64,000 nucleotides of DNA from Ectothiorhodospiraceae bacterium (GCA_003565775.1 PXAT01000085.1:1-64000), one strand, 5' to 3'. Positions 41,067 through 50,937 are shown, numbered from the stretch's first letter. The notes: a model not told the origin generated them from the sequence alone. Numbers and translations: made by a program.

Positions 41067-42860
41067 ATGCGATTTACCCGAACCCGCAGCATGCTGACTG
41101 CCGGCGCGTCGTCCGCGCTGGTAATGGCAGCGCTGACGTCAGGCAACGTTGTCGCGTCCGACAACGGTCTCGTCACGCAGCAGATGATCAACGAAGATCA
41201 CATGACCACGGACAGCGTTGTGTCCTACGGCATGGGTCCGCATCACCAGCGTTACAGCACGCTTGATCAGATCAACCATGACACCGTCGACGCGCTGGTC
41301 CCGGCCTGGGCGTTCTCCTTCGGTGGTGAACAGCAGCGCGGCCAGGAAACGCAGGCGCTGGTGCACGACGGTGTGATGTACATCACCGGCTCCTACTCCC
41401 GCATGTGGGCGCTGGACGCCAAGAGCGGTCAGATGAAGTGGTCCTACGAGCACCGCCTGCCGGACGGCATCTCGCCGTGCTGTGACGTGGTCAACCGCGG
41501 CGCCGCGATTTACGACGATCTGGTTATCTTCGGCACCCTCGACGCCATGATGGTGGCGGTGGACCGGGAAACCGGCCGTGTGCGCTGGCGCGAGAAGATT
41601 GCCGACTATCAGGCCGGCTACTCCTACACGGCAGCGCCGCTGATCGCCAATGATCTGCTGATTCACGGCAACTCCGGCGGCGAATTCGGTGCCGTGGGCA
41701 TGGTCACCGCGCGCGATCCGCGCACCGGTGAAAAGGTCTGGGAACGTCCGGTGGTCGAAGGTCATGTCGGCATGCTGCCGGATGGCTCCGAGTCCATGAC
41801 CGGCGAACTCAACGCCACCTGGGAAGGCGAGACCTGGAAGCAGGGCGGCGGCGCGCCATGGCTGGGTGGCAGCTATGACCCCGAACTGAACCTGATCTAC
41901 ATCGGCACCGGTAATCCGGCACCGTGGAATGCCCACAGCCGTCCGGGTGACAACCTGTATACCTCCACCACGCTGGCGCTCAACGCCGACACCGGCGAGA
42001 TCGTCTGGTATTACCAGACCACCCCGAACGACCACTGGGATTACGACGGCGTCAACGAGGTCGTGCTGTTCGACCTGGATTACGACGGCGAGACTGTGAA
42101 GGCGGCTGCCAAGGCCGACCGCAACGGCTTCTTCTACGTGCTGGATCGGGAATCGGGTGCGCTGTTAAGTGCCGAGAAGTTCGTCAACGAAGTCAGCTGG
42201 GCCGATGGCATCGATCTGGAAACCGGTCGCCCGATCGAGACCGGTAACCGCCCGGGTAATCCGGCCGACGCCGACGGTGAAGAGGGCGAGTCCGTGGTTG
42301 CACGCCCGGCCTTCCTTGGCGGCAAGAACTGGAACCACATGGCCTATAGCCAGCGCACGGGCCTGTTCTATATCCCGACCAACGAGTGGGAAATGGAGAT
42401 CTGGAACGAGCCGGTGACCTATCGCCGTGGTGCCGCCTATCTCGGTGCCGGTTTCACCATCAAGCCCGTCTACGACGACAAGGTCGGCGTGTTGCGTGCG
42501 ATGGATCCGAAGACCGGTGAAATCAAGTACGAAGTGCCGAACCCGACGCCGTTGTGGTCCAGTGTTCTGACCACCGCCGGCGGACTGGTCTTCTACGGAA
42601 CCCCCGAGGGTTACCTGAAGGCCATCTGCGACGAAACCGGCAAGGAAATGTGGAAGTTCCAGACCGGCTCCGGTGTTGTCGGTCAGCCCGTGACCTGGGA
42701 GATGGATGGTGAGCAGTACATCACCGTTGCTTCCGGTTGGGGTGGCGCCGTTCCGTTGTGGGGCGGTGAAATCGGCCCGCTGGTCAGTCATATCACCCAG
42801 GGTGGCATGATGTGGACCTTCAAGCTGGCCGACATCCGGTCCGCTGCGGCGAGTCGCTAA
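41067..42860 (+). CDS. PQQ-dependent alcohol dehydrogenase with lanthanide-type DxD signature (PedH/ExaF-like)
   Basis: SD gggagga then [13 protein letters not shown]; adjacent-cysteine [25 protein letters not shown] carries the extra Asp associated with Ln-dependent enzymes; tryptophan-docking repeats. Confidence 0.92.
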   Translation: MRFTRTRSMLTAGASSALVMAALTSGNVVASDNGLVTQQMINEDHMTTDSVVSYGMGPHHQRYSTLDQINHDTVDALVPAWAFSFGGEQQRGQETQALVHDGVMYITGSYSRMWALDAKSGQMKWSYEHRLPDGISPCCDVVNRGAAIYDDLVIFGTLDAMMVAVDRETGRVRWREKIADYQAGYSYTAAPLIANDLLIHGNSGGEFGAVGMVTARDPRTGEKVWERPVVEGHVGMLPDGSESMTGELNATWEGETWKQGGGAPWLGGSYDPELNLIYIGTGNPAPWNAHSRPGDNLYTSTTLALNADTGEIVWYYQTTPNDHWDYDGVNEVVLFDLDYDGETVKAAAKADRNGFFYVLDRESGALLSAEKFVNEVSWADGIDLETGRPIETGNRPGNPADADGEEGESVVARPAFLGGKNWNHMAYSQRTGLFYIPTNEWEMEIWNEPVTYRRGAAYLGAGFTIKPVYDDKVGVLRAMDPKTGEIKYEVPNPTPLWSSVLTTAGGLVFYGTPEGYLKAICDETGKEMWKFQTGSGVVGQPVTWEMDGEQYITVASGWGGAVPLWGGEIGPLVSHITQGGMMWTFKLADIRSAAASR

Positions 42861-42872
42861 GCAGGGAACCAA

Positions 42873-42915
42873 AGACCGAACATCGGAATCTATCCGATGT
42901 TCGGTCTGTCTTTTT
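42873..42915 (+). terminator. Terminator/attenuator hairpin between dehydrogenase and cytochrome genes
   Basis: agaccgaacatcgg aatctat ccgatgttcggtct gtcttttt (14-bp perfect stem). Confidence 0.85.
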
Positions 42916-42942
42916 CAGAGATCATCACTAATAGGTACAAGC

Positions 42943-43392
42943 ATGATGCATCACCTCAAGCGCGTTTCAGTAGCGGCCCTGGTTGTGGGCGGATTTCTTT
43001 TTGCTGCAGGGACGCTGCATGCACACGGGGATGTGAATCCTCAGCCGGTGGCAACGGACGGTCTGCCGGAGCTGGGCGAATGGAAGGACGAAAACCCCTA
43101 CCGTGATCTGGAGGGTGACGAATACGATCTGGCCGTGCGCATCGGCCAGCGTGGCTACCAGGCGAACTGTGCGGCCTGCCACGGCCTCGGCGGTGTTTCC
43201 GGGGGCATTGCTCCGGACCTGCGCATGCTGGAGCCGGGATTCGATGATGCCTACTACGTCGAAAAGGTGCGCAAGGGCGCCCGCGGCATGCCGGCCTTCG
43301 ACGGCGTCCTCGATCAGGAAGCCCTCTGGGCAATCAAGACCTGGCTCGAAACCATGCATGACGAAGCCATGGAGCAGCGTTATGGGCGTTAG
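42943..43392 (+). CDS. pedF: Cytochrome c-550 PedF-like
   Basis: HGDVNPQPVATDGLPELGEW...NCAACHGLGGVSGGIAPDLRMLEPGFDDAYYVEKVRKGARGMPAF. Confidence 0.88.
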   Translation: MMHHLKRVSVAALVVGGFLFAAGTLHAHGDVNPQPVATDGLPELGEWKDENPYRDLEGDEYDLAVRIGQRGYQANCAACHGLGGVSGGIAPDLRMLEPGFDDAYYVEKVRKGARGMPAFDGVLDQEALWAIKTWLETMHDEAMEQRYGR

Positions 43393-44392
43393 GAATGCAC
43401 TTGTCTCGGCCCTTGCGACCGTCGCCCTGATGGCGTCAAGCGGTGTTGGCGCCGAGCGGCTGGACGAAATCCGCGATGGTGGCACCCTGAAGATCGCGCT
43501 GTATAACGACTTTACGCCGTACTCCTGCGTTGGCCTCGAACGGGATCTGACCGGTGTCGACGTGGAACTGGCGAATGCCCTCGGCGAAAAGCTCGGCATG
43601 AACGTGGAACTGTTCGGCTTCAGTGCAGGCGACTCCATGGACAACGACCTGCAGCGGCTGATGGACGAAGAGCGGGACGATAGCTGGCGCGATGACTATT
43701 TCCCGGATCGGGCACCGGACATCATGATGCATGTGCCCATCGATCCGGTGTTTGCCGGTCGCAATCCGGAATACGAGTTCACTGCCGGTTATTTCCACGA
43801 AGCCATGGCGGTGCTCTATGACCGCGAGCGGCTTGGTGAGCTGCCGTCTGTCATCAACACCCCGGATCCGTTCCTCGGAGAGCGTCTGGGCGTCGAGATG
43901 TACACGCTGAGCTATGTGTTCCTGACCAACGGTTTCGACGGGCGCCTGCGAGACACCACGGTGAATCACACCAGTGTGGTGGAAGCCGTGGAATCGATGC
44001 TCAAGGGCAACGTGTCGGCGGTCATGGCGCCGCGTGGCGAACTGCATGCGGCGCTCGCCACGTTCCCGGACGCCGAAGGCAGTTTCGGCATGAGCGGCCT
44101 GGACGATCTGTTCCGCACCGACCGTGTCCGCAGCCAGTGGGACGTGGGCGTTGCCATGCAGAGCGGTAATCCCGGCTTGCAGAGCGCGGTGGAACAGGCA
44201 ATGGCCGAGCTGATCGACGACGGTACGGTTGCCGATATCTTCGATCAGTACGGCATTGCCTGGACCGCAGCGCGTGGCGACGCATCCGGCAACGGCCAGA
44301 TGCCGGCCGGCGACGGGCCGGCCGGTGTTACCCGGCTCGGGCTGGATCGCAGTCGTGTCTGTCGGGCGACATTGCCGGCGGGTCTTTACTGA
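43382..44392 (+). CDS. Quinoprotein dehydrogenase-associated periplasmic substrate-binding protein (XoxJ/MoxJ-like)
   Basis: ATG overlaps pedF stop; signal peptide; LDEIRDGGTLKIALYNDFTPYS SBP family 3 start. Confidence 0.8.
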   Translation: MGVRNALVSALATVALMASSGVGAERLDEIRDGGTLKIALYNDFTPYSCVGLERDLTGVDVELANALGEKLGMNVELFGFSAGDSMDNDLQRLMDEERDDSWRDDYFPDRAPDIMMHVPIDPVFAGRNPEYEFTAGYFHEAMAVLYDRERLGELPSVINTPDPFLGERLGVEMYTLSYVFLTNGFDGRLRDTTVNHTSVVEAVESMLKGNVSAVMAPRGELHAALATFPDAEGSFGMSGLDDLFRTDRVRSQWDVGVAMQSGNPGLQSAVEQAMAELIDDGTVADIFDQYGIAWTAARGDASGNGQMPAGDGPAGVTRLGLDRSRVCRATLPAGLY

Positions 44393-44442
44393 CATCATGG
44401 CGTGACGACGTCTCCAGACGCGGGGCGCGTTATGTTATGAAG

Positions 44443-44475
44443 AAGCCGTCGGATCCTGCGATCCGGCGGCTTTTT
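44443..44475 (+). terminator. Terminator/attenuator hairpin before SoxYZ-like gene
   Basis: aagccgtcggatc ctgc gatccggcggctt ttt. Confidence 0.75.
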
Positions 44476-44493
44476 GACATGGAGCGGACAACC

Positions 44494-45255
44494 ATGCGCG
44501 TACTGATAATCGGACTGGTGGGGCTCGCGCTGCTGGCGACGGGCATGGCCCAGGCGGCGGCGGTCGAGGATCCGATGCGGTCGCCTGGGTGGCGCATCAT
44601 CGAGCAGCGCTTCTTCAAGGACCAGACGGTGGTCTTTGACGAGCGGGTCCGGGTGCTGGCCCCGGCAAGCGCCGAGGATACCTTCGCCGTGCCCGGCTTC
44701 GTGCAGGTGGATGGCATCGAGGATATCGAGCGCCTGCTGGTGGTCATCGATCTCAATCCGATCCAGAAGGTGCTGGAGATGGACATCAACGAGGCGGTCC
44801 AGCCGTCTGTCGGGTTCCGCTTCAAGGTCCAGCAACGCACGCCGGTGCGCGCCGCCGTGCAGACCGCAGACGGCACCTGGTATCTCGGTGGTGTCTGGGT
44901 GGATGCGGCCGGCGGCGGTTGCACGGCGCCGAGCACCGCCAGCGCCAATCCGGACTGGGCCGAACGGATGGGTGAAATCGAAGCTGCACTCTGGCAGCGG
45001 GACAACGGTGTACAGCGTCTGAAAACCCGCCTGATGCATCCGATGGATACGGGTCTGGTGGACAATATCCCCGCGTTCTATCTCGAGACGCTGGAACTGC
45101 AGAACGAGAAGGGCGATGTCCTCTCCACCGTGAGCATCGAGTCGGCGATGTCGGAAAATCCGGTGCTGAGTTTCGACCTGGCGACGGACGGCCCGGTTCT
45201 GCTGCGTGGTCGCGACAATCAGGGCAACCGTTTCCGGGCCACGGTGACCCCATGA
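44494..45255 (+). CDS. Quinoprotein dehydrogenase-associated SoxYZ-like carrier
   Basis: Signal peptide; DQTVVFDERVRVLAPASAEDTFAVPGFVQVDG; WVDAAGGGCTAPSTAS swinging-arm-like Cys. Confidence 0.85.
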   Translation: MRVLIIGLVGLALLATGMAQAAAVEDPMRSPGWRIIEQRFFKDQTVVFDERVRVLAPASAEDTFAVPGFVQVDGIEDIERLLVVIDLNPIQKVLEMDINEAVQPSVGFRFKVQQRTPVRAAVQTADGTWYLGGVWVDAAGGGCTAPSTASANPDWAERMGEIEAALWQRDNGVQRLKTRLMHPMDTGLVDNIPAFYLETLELQNEKGDVLSTVSIESAMSENPVLSFDLATDGPVLLRGRDNQGNRFRATVTP

Positions 45256-46181
45256 TTCGTCTCGCCGGCCTGCTTTTCGCACTCATCCCCGGCGTGGTTG
45301 CGGCCTATAGTCTGACGCCGCAGCAGATCGCCCCCGGCGTCTACATGTTCGAGGGGAAGACCGAACATTTCACGCGCGCCAACAAGGGCGATATTGCCAA
45401 TACCGGGTTTCTGGTCACGGATGACGGGGTGCTGGTCTTCGATACAGGTCCGTCGCGCAGCTACGGTCAAAGCATGCGGCTGGCCATCGGGCTGGTCACC
45501 GACAAGCCGATTCACTCGGTCTACATCAGTCACCATCACCCGGATCACTTCCTCGGCAATCAGGCGTTCGAGGATGTGCCCATCTACGCCCTCGAACACA
45601 CCATCGAAACGATCAAGCGCGACGGCGATGCGGTGACCGATTCGCTGTATCGGCTGGTGGGCACGCCGATGGCCGGAACGGAGCCCGTAGCACCCGGCGA
45701 GGTTGTTTCGCTGGGGCGGCAGCAGGTCGGCGGGCGCGACATCGAACTGATCGCTGCCGGTGGCCATGGCGGGCACGGTGCGGCCGACCTGATGCTGCTC
45801 GACCATACCAGCGGCGTCCTGTTTGCCGGCGATCTGGTGTTCCATCAGCGGGCCCCGACCACGCCCAACGCCGATCTCGACGAGTGGCTGCAGGCGCTGG
45901 AAGCCATCGAGGCACTGGACTTCCGGGTGCTGGTGCCCGGGCACGGACCGTCCAGCCGCGGACCGGAGCCGATCAAACAGACCCGGGATTACCTGCAGTG
46001 GCTGGAGGAACACTTGCGGCAGGCAGCGGCGGAAGGCCTCGATGCGGCCGAAGTCATGTACCTGGACCTGCCGGAGCGGTTCCGGGGAATGGGCGTCCTG
46101 GAGGCCGAATACCGGCGCTCCGTGGCGCATCTCTACCCGGAAATGGAGCGCGAGACCCTGAAAGCTGTCGGTGAGCGGTGA
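45252..46181 (+). CDS. Quinoprotein relay system zinc metallohydrolase (MBL fold)
   Basis: QIAPGVYMFEGKTEHFTRANKGDIANTGFLVTDDGVLVFDTGPS; SHHHPDHFLGNQAF; LVPGHGP. Confidence 0.9.
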   Translation: MIRLAGLLFALIPGVVAAYSLTPQQIAPGVYMFEGKTEHFTRANKGDIANTGFLVTDDGVLVFDTGPSRSYGQSMRLAIGLVTDKPIHSVYISHHHPDHFLGNQAFEDVPIYALEHTIETIKRDGDAVTDSLYRLVGTPMAGTEPVAPGEVVSLGRQQVGGRDIELIAAGGHGGHGAADLMLLDHTSGVLFAGDLVFHQRAPTTPNADLDEWLQALEAIEALDFRVLVPGHGPSSRGPEPIKQTRDYLQWLEEHLRQAAAEGLDAAEVMYLDLPERFRGMGVLEAEYRRSVAHLYPEMERETLKAVGER

Positions 46182-46768
46182 CTGCTCGCCTGATCTGTCT
46201 GCTGTTGTTGTCCATCCTTACCGGTCCGTTGACCGCCAGCGCACCGGCGTCGGATGACTGCGCGGACGGGTTCCGTCACATCAACGACGACGGATACCGT
46301 GAAGAGCATTATATGGCGCGAACGCCCGATTGCGTTCCGGGTGGTACGCGTCTCGACACTACTGCCCTGCAGGCGTTGCTGGCTGAGGACCCGTCGCCGG
46401 TCCTGATCGATGTCATGGCAGCGCAGGATCACATTCTGCCCGATCTGGAGCGTGGCTGGATTCCCGGCGATGAGCGGCAGCATCTGCCCGGCAGTATCTG
46501 GTTGCCAAACGTCGGTCTCGGCTGGATCGACGACGAGATCCAGCGCTGGTTCGCCGAGCGCCTGCGGCGCCACAGCGGGGGCGAACGGGATTACCCCCTG
46601 GTGTTCTATTGTCTGCAGGACTGCTGGATGGCATGGAATGCCGTGAGGCGTGCCAGTCGTCTGGGTTACACTAATCTCTATTGGTATGCAGACGGAATCG
46701 ATGTCTGGATCGAGAAAGAGTTGCCGACGGTGACCGCTGAACCCGAGCCGCTACGCACTCGCGATTAG
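46178..46768 (+). CDS. PQQ-dependent catabolism-associated CXXCW-motif (rhodanese-like) protein
   Basis: CADGFRHINDDGYREEHYMARTPDCVPGGTRLDT; YPLVFYCLQDCWMAWNAVRRA. Confidence 0.88.
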   Translation: MTARLICLLLLSILTGPLTASAPASDDCADGFRHINDDGYREEHYMARTPDCVPGGTRLDTTALQALLAEDPSPVLIDVMAAQDHILPDLERGWIPGDERQHLPGSIWLPNVGLGWIDDEIQRWFAERLRRHSGGERDYPLVFYCLQDCWMAWNAVRRASRLGYTNLYWYADGIDVWIEKELPTVTAEPEPLRTRD

Positions 46769-46886
46769 CCGGCCGTTGCACCGTCGCGCACCAGCGATCC
46801 CGGCATCGACGTACCGGACTTCCCGAGCCTGAATCGGGAGTTACGTTGCGCAACGCCGGCACCGCGCCGAGGTTTGCCGCGGTGGC

Positions 46887-48908
46887 GTGTCACAAAAAGA
46901 GACGACCGATCAATCGGTCGCTGGAGGAGCAGTCATGGCCCGCATGCCTGGAGCTGGACAGGTGGACCCTTATGCCGTCGGCGGGGCCGCGGCGCCGCGA
47001 CCACGGGAAGACGGGCTGAAGATCATCCGGCGTTCCTGGGAGCGCTGTAACCTCGAGTACAGCATCGACCGGGTCGCGAACGATCCCCCGGCGGTGGCGG
47101 ACACCCCGAGCCTTGCCGAATCCCGGGACCAGTACGGCGAGCTGGTGCAGATGGCGCGCAACGAAATGCAGAGCCTGTACCAGCAGATCGCCGGGTCGGG
47201 CTATGCGCTGCTGCTTACCGATGCCAAGGGCATGATCCTGGAATATGTCGGCGAGGACAGCCTGAAAGGCATGTTCCGAGACGCCGGATTGCTGCACGGT
47301 GCCATCTGGGACGAAGCCCATGAAGGGACGAACGGGATCGGCACCTGCATTGCCGAGAGCCGTCCGGTCAATGTCTTTCGTGATCAGCATTTCCGTGCAC
47401 GGCATCAGCCGCTGAGTTGTTCCGGCGCGCCGATCTGGGATCCGGAAGGCAAGTTGCTGGCGGTCCTGGACGCATCCACGGTCAGCGCCTCCGATACGCC
47501 GCAGAGCCAGTTGCACACGCTGGCGCTGGTGACCATGTCGGCGCAGCTCATCTCCAAGTGTCGGTTCACCAGCAGCTTCAATGACGCCCTGATCCTGCGC
47601 TTTCACAGCCGTCCGGAATACGTCGGCCTGATCAACGATGGCGCTCTGGCAGTGTCCGGCGACGGCCGCATCCTGGCGGCTGATCACAATGCCGTCGGAT
47701 ACCTCGGGGCCAGCGATCGCAAGCAGGTGGTCGGTCGCCTGATCAGTGACGTCCTGGATATCGAGCCCGGCACCCTCCGCGAACGTGCCGCCCAGCCCTA
47801 CACGCCCTATTGGCCGGTGCATGCGCGCGGCCGGGGTGCGCGCTTTTTCGCCACGGTACAGAGTCCCACCCGCGACGGTCTGCCCGGTGAGCGGGTCCGA
47901 GCGCGTGAGTCCGTACCGCCGTCGCGTGCGCAACGGAAGCGTTTCCCGGCGGAGCTGACCTGTCTTGCAGGGCAGGATCCGGTCATGCAGGACAACATCG
48001 ACTGCGCCCAGCGGGTCATGGACCGGGACATCCCGATGTTGCTGATCGGCGAGACGGGAACCGGCAAGGAACTGTTCGCGCGTGCCGTGCATGGCGCCAG
48101 CAGCCGCGCGCATCGCCGCTTCGTGGCAGTCAACTGCGCGGCGATTCCGGAAAGCCTGATCGAGAGCGAACTGTTCGGTTACAAGCCGGGGGCCTTTACC
48201 GGCGCTCAGCGTGGCGGCAACAAGGGCCGGGTGCTGGAGGCTGATGGCGGCACGCTGTTCCTGGACGAGATCGGCGATATGCCGCTGGAGCTCCAGACGC
48301 GGCTCCTGCGCGTACTGGAAGAACAGGAAGTGTCGCCGCTGGGCGGTGGCGAGCCCGTGCCGGTGGAAATCAATCTGATCAGTGCGACCAATACCAACCT
48401 CGAGGATCGGGTGGCGAACGGCAGTTTCCGCGAGGATCTGTATTACCGGCTGAACGGCATTTGCCTGCAGTTACCGGCCCTGCGCGAACGCACGGACATG
48501 GCGGAGATCATCCACAACGTGCTCGCGCACGAACTGGACAGTCGGGATATCCGCATCAGTCCGGAGGCGTTCAACTGTCTGATGGGTTACCACTGGCCCG
48601 GCAATCTGCGGCAACTGCGGAATGTACTGCGCACGGCCCTGGCGCTATGCCGTGACGGCGTGATCCGGATCGAACAGCTGAGCCGCGAATTGCGCGCGTC
48701 ACAGCCGACGATGTCTGCGTCTCAGGAGGTTGAGCCCGGAACAGCGACTGCTGCGACCGGGCGGCTGGATGCCGCCGAGCGCGGGGCGCTTCTGGCCGAG
48801 CTCACGCGACAGGCGTGGAACGTGACGCGAACCGCGGCAGAGCTGGACATGAGCCGCAATACGCTCTATCGCAAGATGCGCAAGCACGGCATCACGCCGC
48901 CGGAGTAG
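46887..48908 (+). CDS. AcoR-type sigma-54-dependent transcriptional activator
   Basis: GAF-like N-terminus (DEAHEGTNGIGTCIAE), AAA+ GETGTGKELFARAVH, ESELFGYKPGAFTGAQ, C-terminal Fis HTH NVTRTAAELDMSRNTLYRKMRKHGI. Confidence 0.95.
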   Translation: MSQKETTDQSVAGGAVMARMPGAGQVDPYAVGGAAAPRPREDGLKIIRRSWERCNLEYSIDRVANDPPAVADTPSLAESRDQYGELVQMARNEMQSLYQQIAGSGYALLLTDAKGMILEYVGEDSLKGMFRDAGLLHGAIWDEAHEGTNGIGTCIAESRPVNVFRDQHFRARHQPLSCSGAPIWDPEGKLLAVLDASTVSASDTPQSQLHTLALVTMSAQLISKCRFTSSFNDALILRFHSRPEYVGLINDGALAVSGDGRILAADHNAVGYLGASDRKQVVGRLISDVLDIEPGTLRERAAQPYTPYWPVHARGRGARFFATVQSPTRDGLPGERVRARESVPPSRAQRKRFPAELTCLAGQDPVMQDNIDCAQRVMDRDIPMLLIGETGTGKELFARAVHGASSRAHRRFVAVNCAAIPESLIESELFGYKPGAFTGAQRGGNKGRVLEADGGTLFLDEIGDMPLELQTRLLRVLEEQEVSPLGGGEPVPVEINLISATNTNLEDRVANGSFREDLYYRLNGICLQLPALRERTDMAEIIHNVLAHELDSRDIRISPEAFNCLMGYHWPGNLRQLRNVLRTALALCRDGVIRIEQLSRELRASQPTMSASQEVEPGTATAATGRLDAAERGALLAELTRQAWNVTRTAAELDMSRNTLYRKMRKHGITPPE

Positions 48909-48962
48909 GCAGGCGGCGCCGAGCGGCAGCGAATGGCGGATTGCAGAAGGCCTTGCCCGGCG

Positions 48963-49412
48963 TCAGATCTTCAATCGCCGCCCGACCGCCGGGTTGCGAC
49001 GCAGTGTGTCCACCGCATCCGCATCCGGGATCAGCGGGCGGTCCCGTTCCCGGTCGACCATGCACAGAAAGCCCAGCGGCTCGTCACCGGTCGGGTGGAA
49101 CTGATGCACGGTATGCGGTGCGATATAGATGCAGTCATGCAAGCCGATGGCTTCGACCCGATCCTGCAGGATGACCTCTCCCCGGCCACGGATCACGATC
49201 ACCACATGGGGGTGCTCATGGTGCTCGAGTGAGGAGTAGCCGTCCGGCTGTACCTCGAAGTAGCGGGTAATGAAATTCAGCCGGCCTTCGTCATCGTTCT
49301 CGCCCAGCAGGGTCTGGCGCGTGATGTCGCGGAAACCCGAACCATCGGTCTTGTACTCCTTCAGCGGCACGTCCTGCCAGCGATAATCCTGTGCCCGAAT
49401 CACCTTCGCCAT
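48963..49412 (-). CDS. Cupin domain protein
   Basis: RYFEVQPDGYSSLEHHEHPHVVIVIRGRGEVILQDR...DCIYIAPHTVHQFHPTGDEPLGFLCMVD. Confidence 0.88.
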   Translation of the reverse strand: MAKVIRAQDYRWQDVPLKEYKTDGSGFRDITRQTLLGENDDEGRLNFITRYFEVQPDGYSSLEHHEHPHVVIVIRGRGEVILQDRVEAIGLHDCIYIAPHTVHQFHPTGDEPLGFLCMVDRERDRPLIPDADAVDTLRRNPAVGRRLKI

Positions 49413-49418
49413 AAGCGC

Positions 49419-50522
49419 TCAGCGTCCCAGAGTTGTCAGTAATGCGCGGGTTGCGGCAGTCAGATCGCCGTCGGCATACAGGCTGCCACCGATCAACACC
49501 ATGGTATCCGGGCCATAGCACTCGATCCAATGGGCGGCTCGCCGTACATCCATGCCACCGCCGGGAGCCGGCATGGCGCCGCGAAGTGCGCCCAGCGGGC
49601 GCCGCAGCGCATGATTGATGGATTCGCAGGTTGCCTGGCTGAAGCCGAAACGACCGCCGGCATTGGGATAGATAACCGCATCGGCGCCGGCCACCCGGAA
49701 CAGGTCACCCAGCATCACCGCCGGATCGAGCCCGTGGCCGTCGGCAAAGTAGCTGCCGGTCATGGCCGGATGTGCCAGCACGGCGAGGCCGTAGCGATCC
49801 CGCGCCAGACGCAAGCTGTCCATGCCGGACAACCAGGGCGACAGCAGCACGCCCGCGCAGCCGGCGTCCCGTGCCGCCGCCAGGCGGTCCGCGAGATCGG
49901 CCGGTCCGGCCGTGGCATTGGGGAAATACAGACTGTTGCAGCCGTTCTCCCGGTTAGCGGCCGTCACGGCCTGCTGGCAGGCCTGCAAACGCTCCAGATA
50001 GGGCGCGGAGGGCTGGTCGGCCAGGCCGTGGTCATCCTTGATGATATCCACGCCGCCCCGGGCAAAAGCCCGCGTCAGCGCCGCCAGTTCGCCGGCATCC
50101 GCACCGACCGGCTTGAGCGCGGTGCAGGTCAGCGGCCGCTTTTCCGTGACACCGGTCAATTGGCGCAGACCGTCGATGCCGAATGCCGGGCCGCGGAAAT
50201 GCTCAAGCAACGAGGCAGGCCAGTCGATGCCGGTGATGCGGATGCCGGCCTTCATCGAAATGTTGCCGAACAACAGGTTCAGCAGCTGAGTGGTCTCGCC
50301 GCCGGCCAGTTCCGGTGCGTAGGCAATGGACGCGGTGAAGGTGCCGTCGCTCACTGGCTCCAGCGAACGGACCTGACCGACATGCGTGGCGAGAAGGGTC
50401 TCCGGCACGCATCGCGCCGGCAGCTCCGCAGTCTGCTCCAGCGCAATGCCGCGTGCCTTGTCGTCGGCGCGTTCGCCGGGCTGCAGCCGCAGGCGGTAAT
50501 GAACCAGCAGTTCCTCATCCAT
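49419..50522 (-). CDS. RuBisCO-like protein (form IV-type)
   Basis: TALKPVGADAGELAALTRAFARGGVDIIKDDHGLADQPSAPYLERL; MDEELLVHYRL N-terminus; GGGMDVRRAAHWIECYGPDTMVLIGGS. Confidence 0.92.
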   Translation of the reverse strand: MDEELLVHYRLRLQPGERADDKARGIALEQTAELPARCVPETLLATHVGQVRSLEPVSDGTFTASIAYAPELAGGETTQLLNLLFGNISMKAGIRITGIDWPASLLEHFRGPAFGIDGLRQLTGVTEKRPLTCTALKPVGADAGELAALTRAFARGGVDIIKDDHGLADQPSAPYLERLQACQQAVTAANRENGCNSLYFPNATAGPADLADRLAAARDAGCAGVLLSPWLSGMDSLRLARDRYGLAVLAHPAMTGSYFADGHGLDPAVMLGDLFRVAGADAVIYPNAGGRFGFSQATCESINHALRRPLGALRGAMPAPGGGMDVRRAAHWIECYGPDTMVLIGGSLYADGDLTAATRALLTTLGR

Positions 50523-50558
50523 GGTCATGCGCATCCGATGCGTTGTGTCCGGTGTGGT

Positions 50559-50780
50559 TCATAGGTGACGGATCGCGCGTAGCGCGGCGATCGGTGAGCC
50601 GATTACCAGCACGGCGATCAGCAGGAACCCCAGCAGCATCGCCCAGGGCGGTAACAGCGGCCAGATTCGGGAAAAGAACCAGTAAAGGGCGGCAATATAG
50701 CCGGCCACCACCGTGCTGCCTACCAGCAGGGCCGTGAGCAAGCGGCCACGGCGGTTCGGATCGTGCTGCGTGTCAGGCAT
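50559..50780 (-). CDS. Small two-TM membrane protein
   Basis: LLTALLVGSTVVAGYIAALYWFFSRIWPLLPPWAMLLGFLLIAVLVIGSPIAALRAIRHL. Confidence 0.6.
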   Translation of the reverse strand: MPDTQHDPNRRGRLLTALLVGSTVVAGYIAALYWFFSRIWPLLPPWAMLLGFLLIAVLVIGSPIAALRAIRHL

Positions 50781-50816
50781 GGCGCTGTATCGTCCGGCCT
50801 TGTAAGTTTACGGGGT

Positions 50817-50910
50817 GAGGGAAAGACTGACCTGTTTCCGCGTCTGCGCCCGAGACCGGTGTCGGTCATCTGGCAAGGCGCGGTGCCGGAACCAGGTCAG
50901 TCTTTCCCTC
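50817..50910. repeat. Short complete TIR element (E9) with co-varied arms
   Basis: gagggaaagactgacctg ... caggtcagtctttccctc, 18-bp perfect arms around the shared cgtctgcgcccgagaccggtgtcggtcatctggcaaggcgcggtgccgg core. Confidence 0.88.
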
Positions 50911-50937
50911 TGATCAAGTCTACCGGGGAGGACCCAG

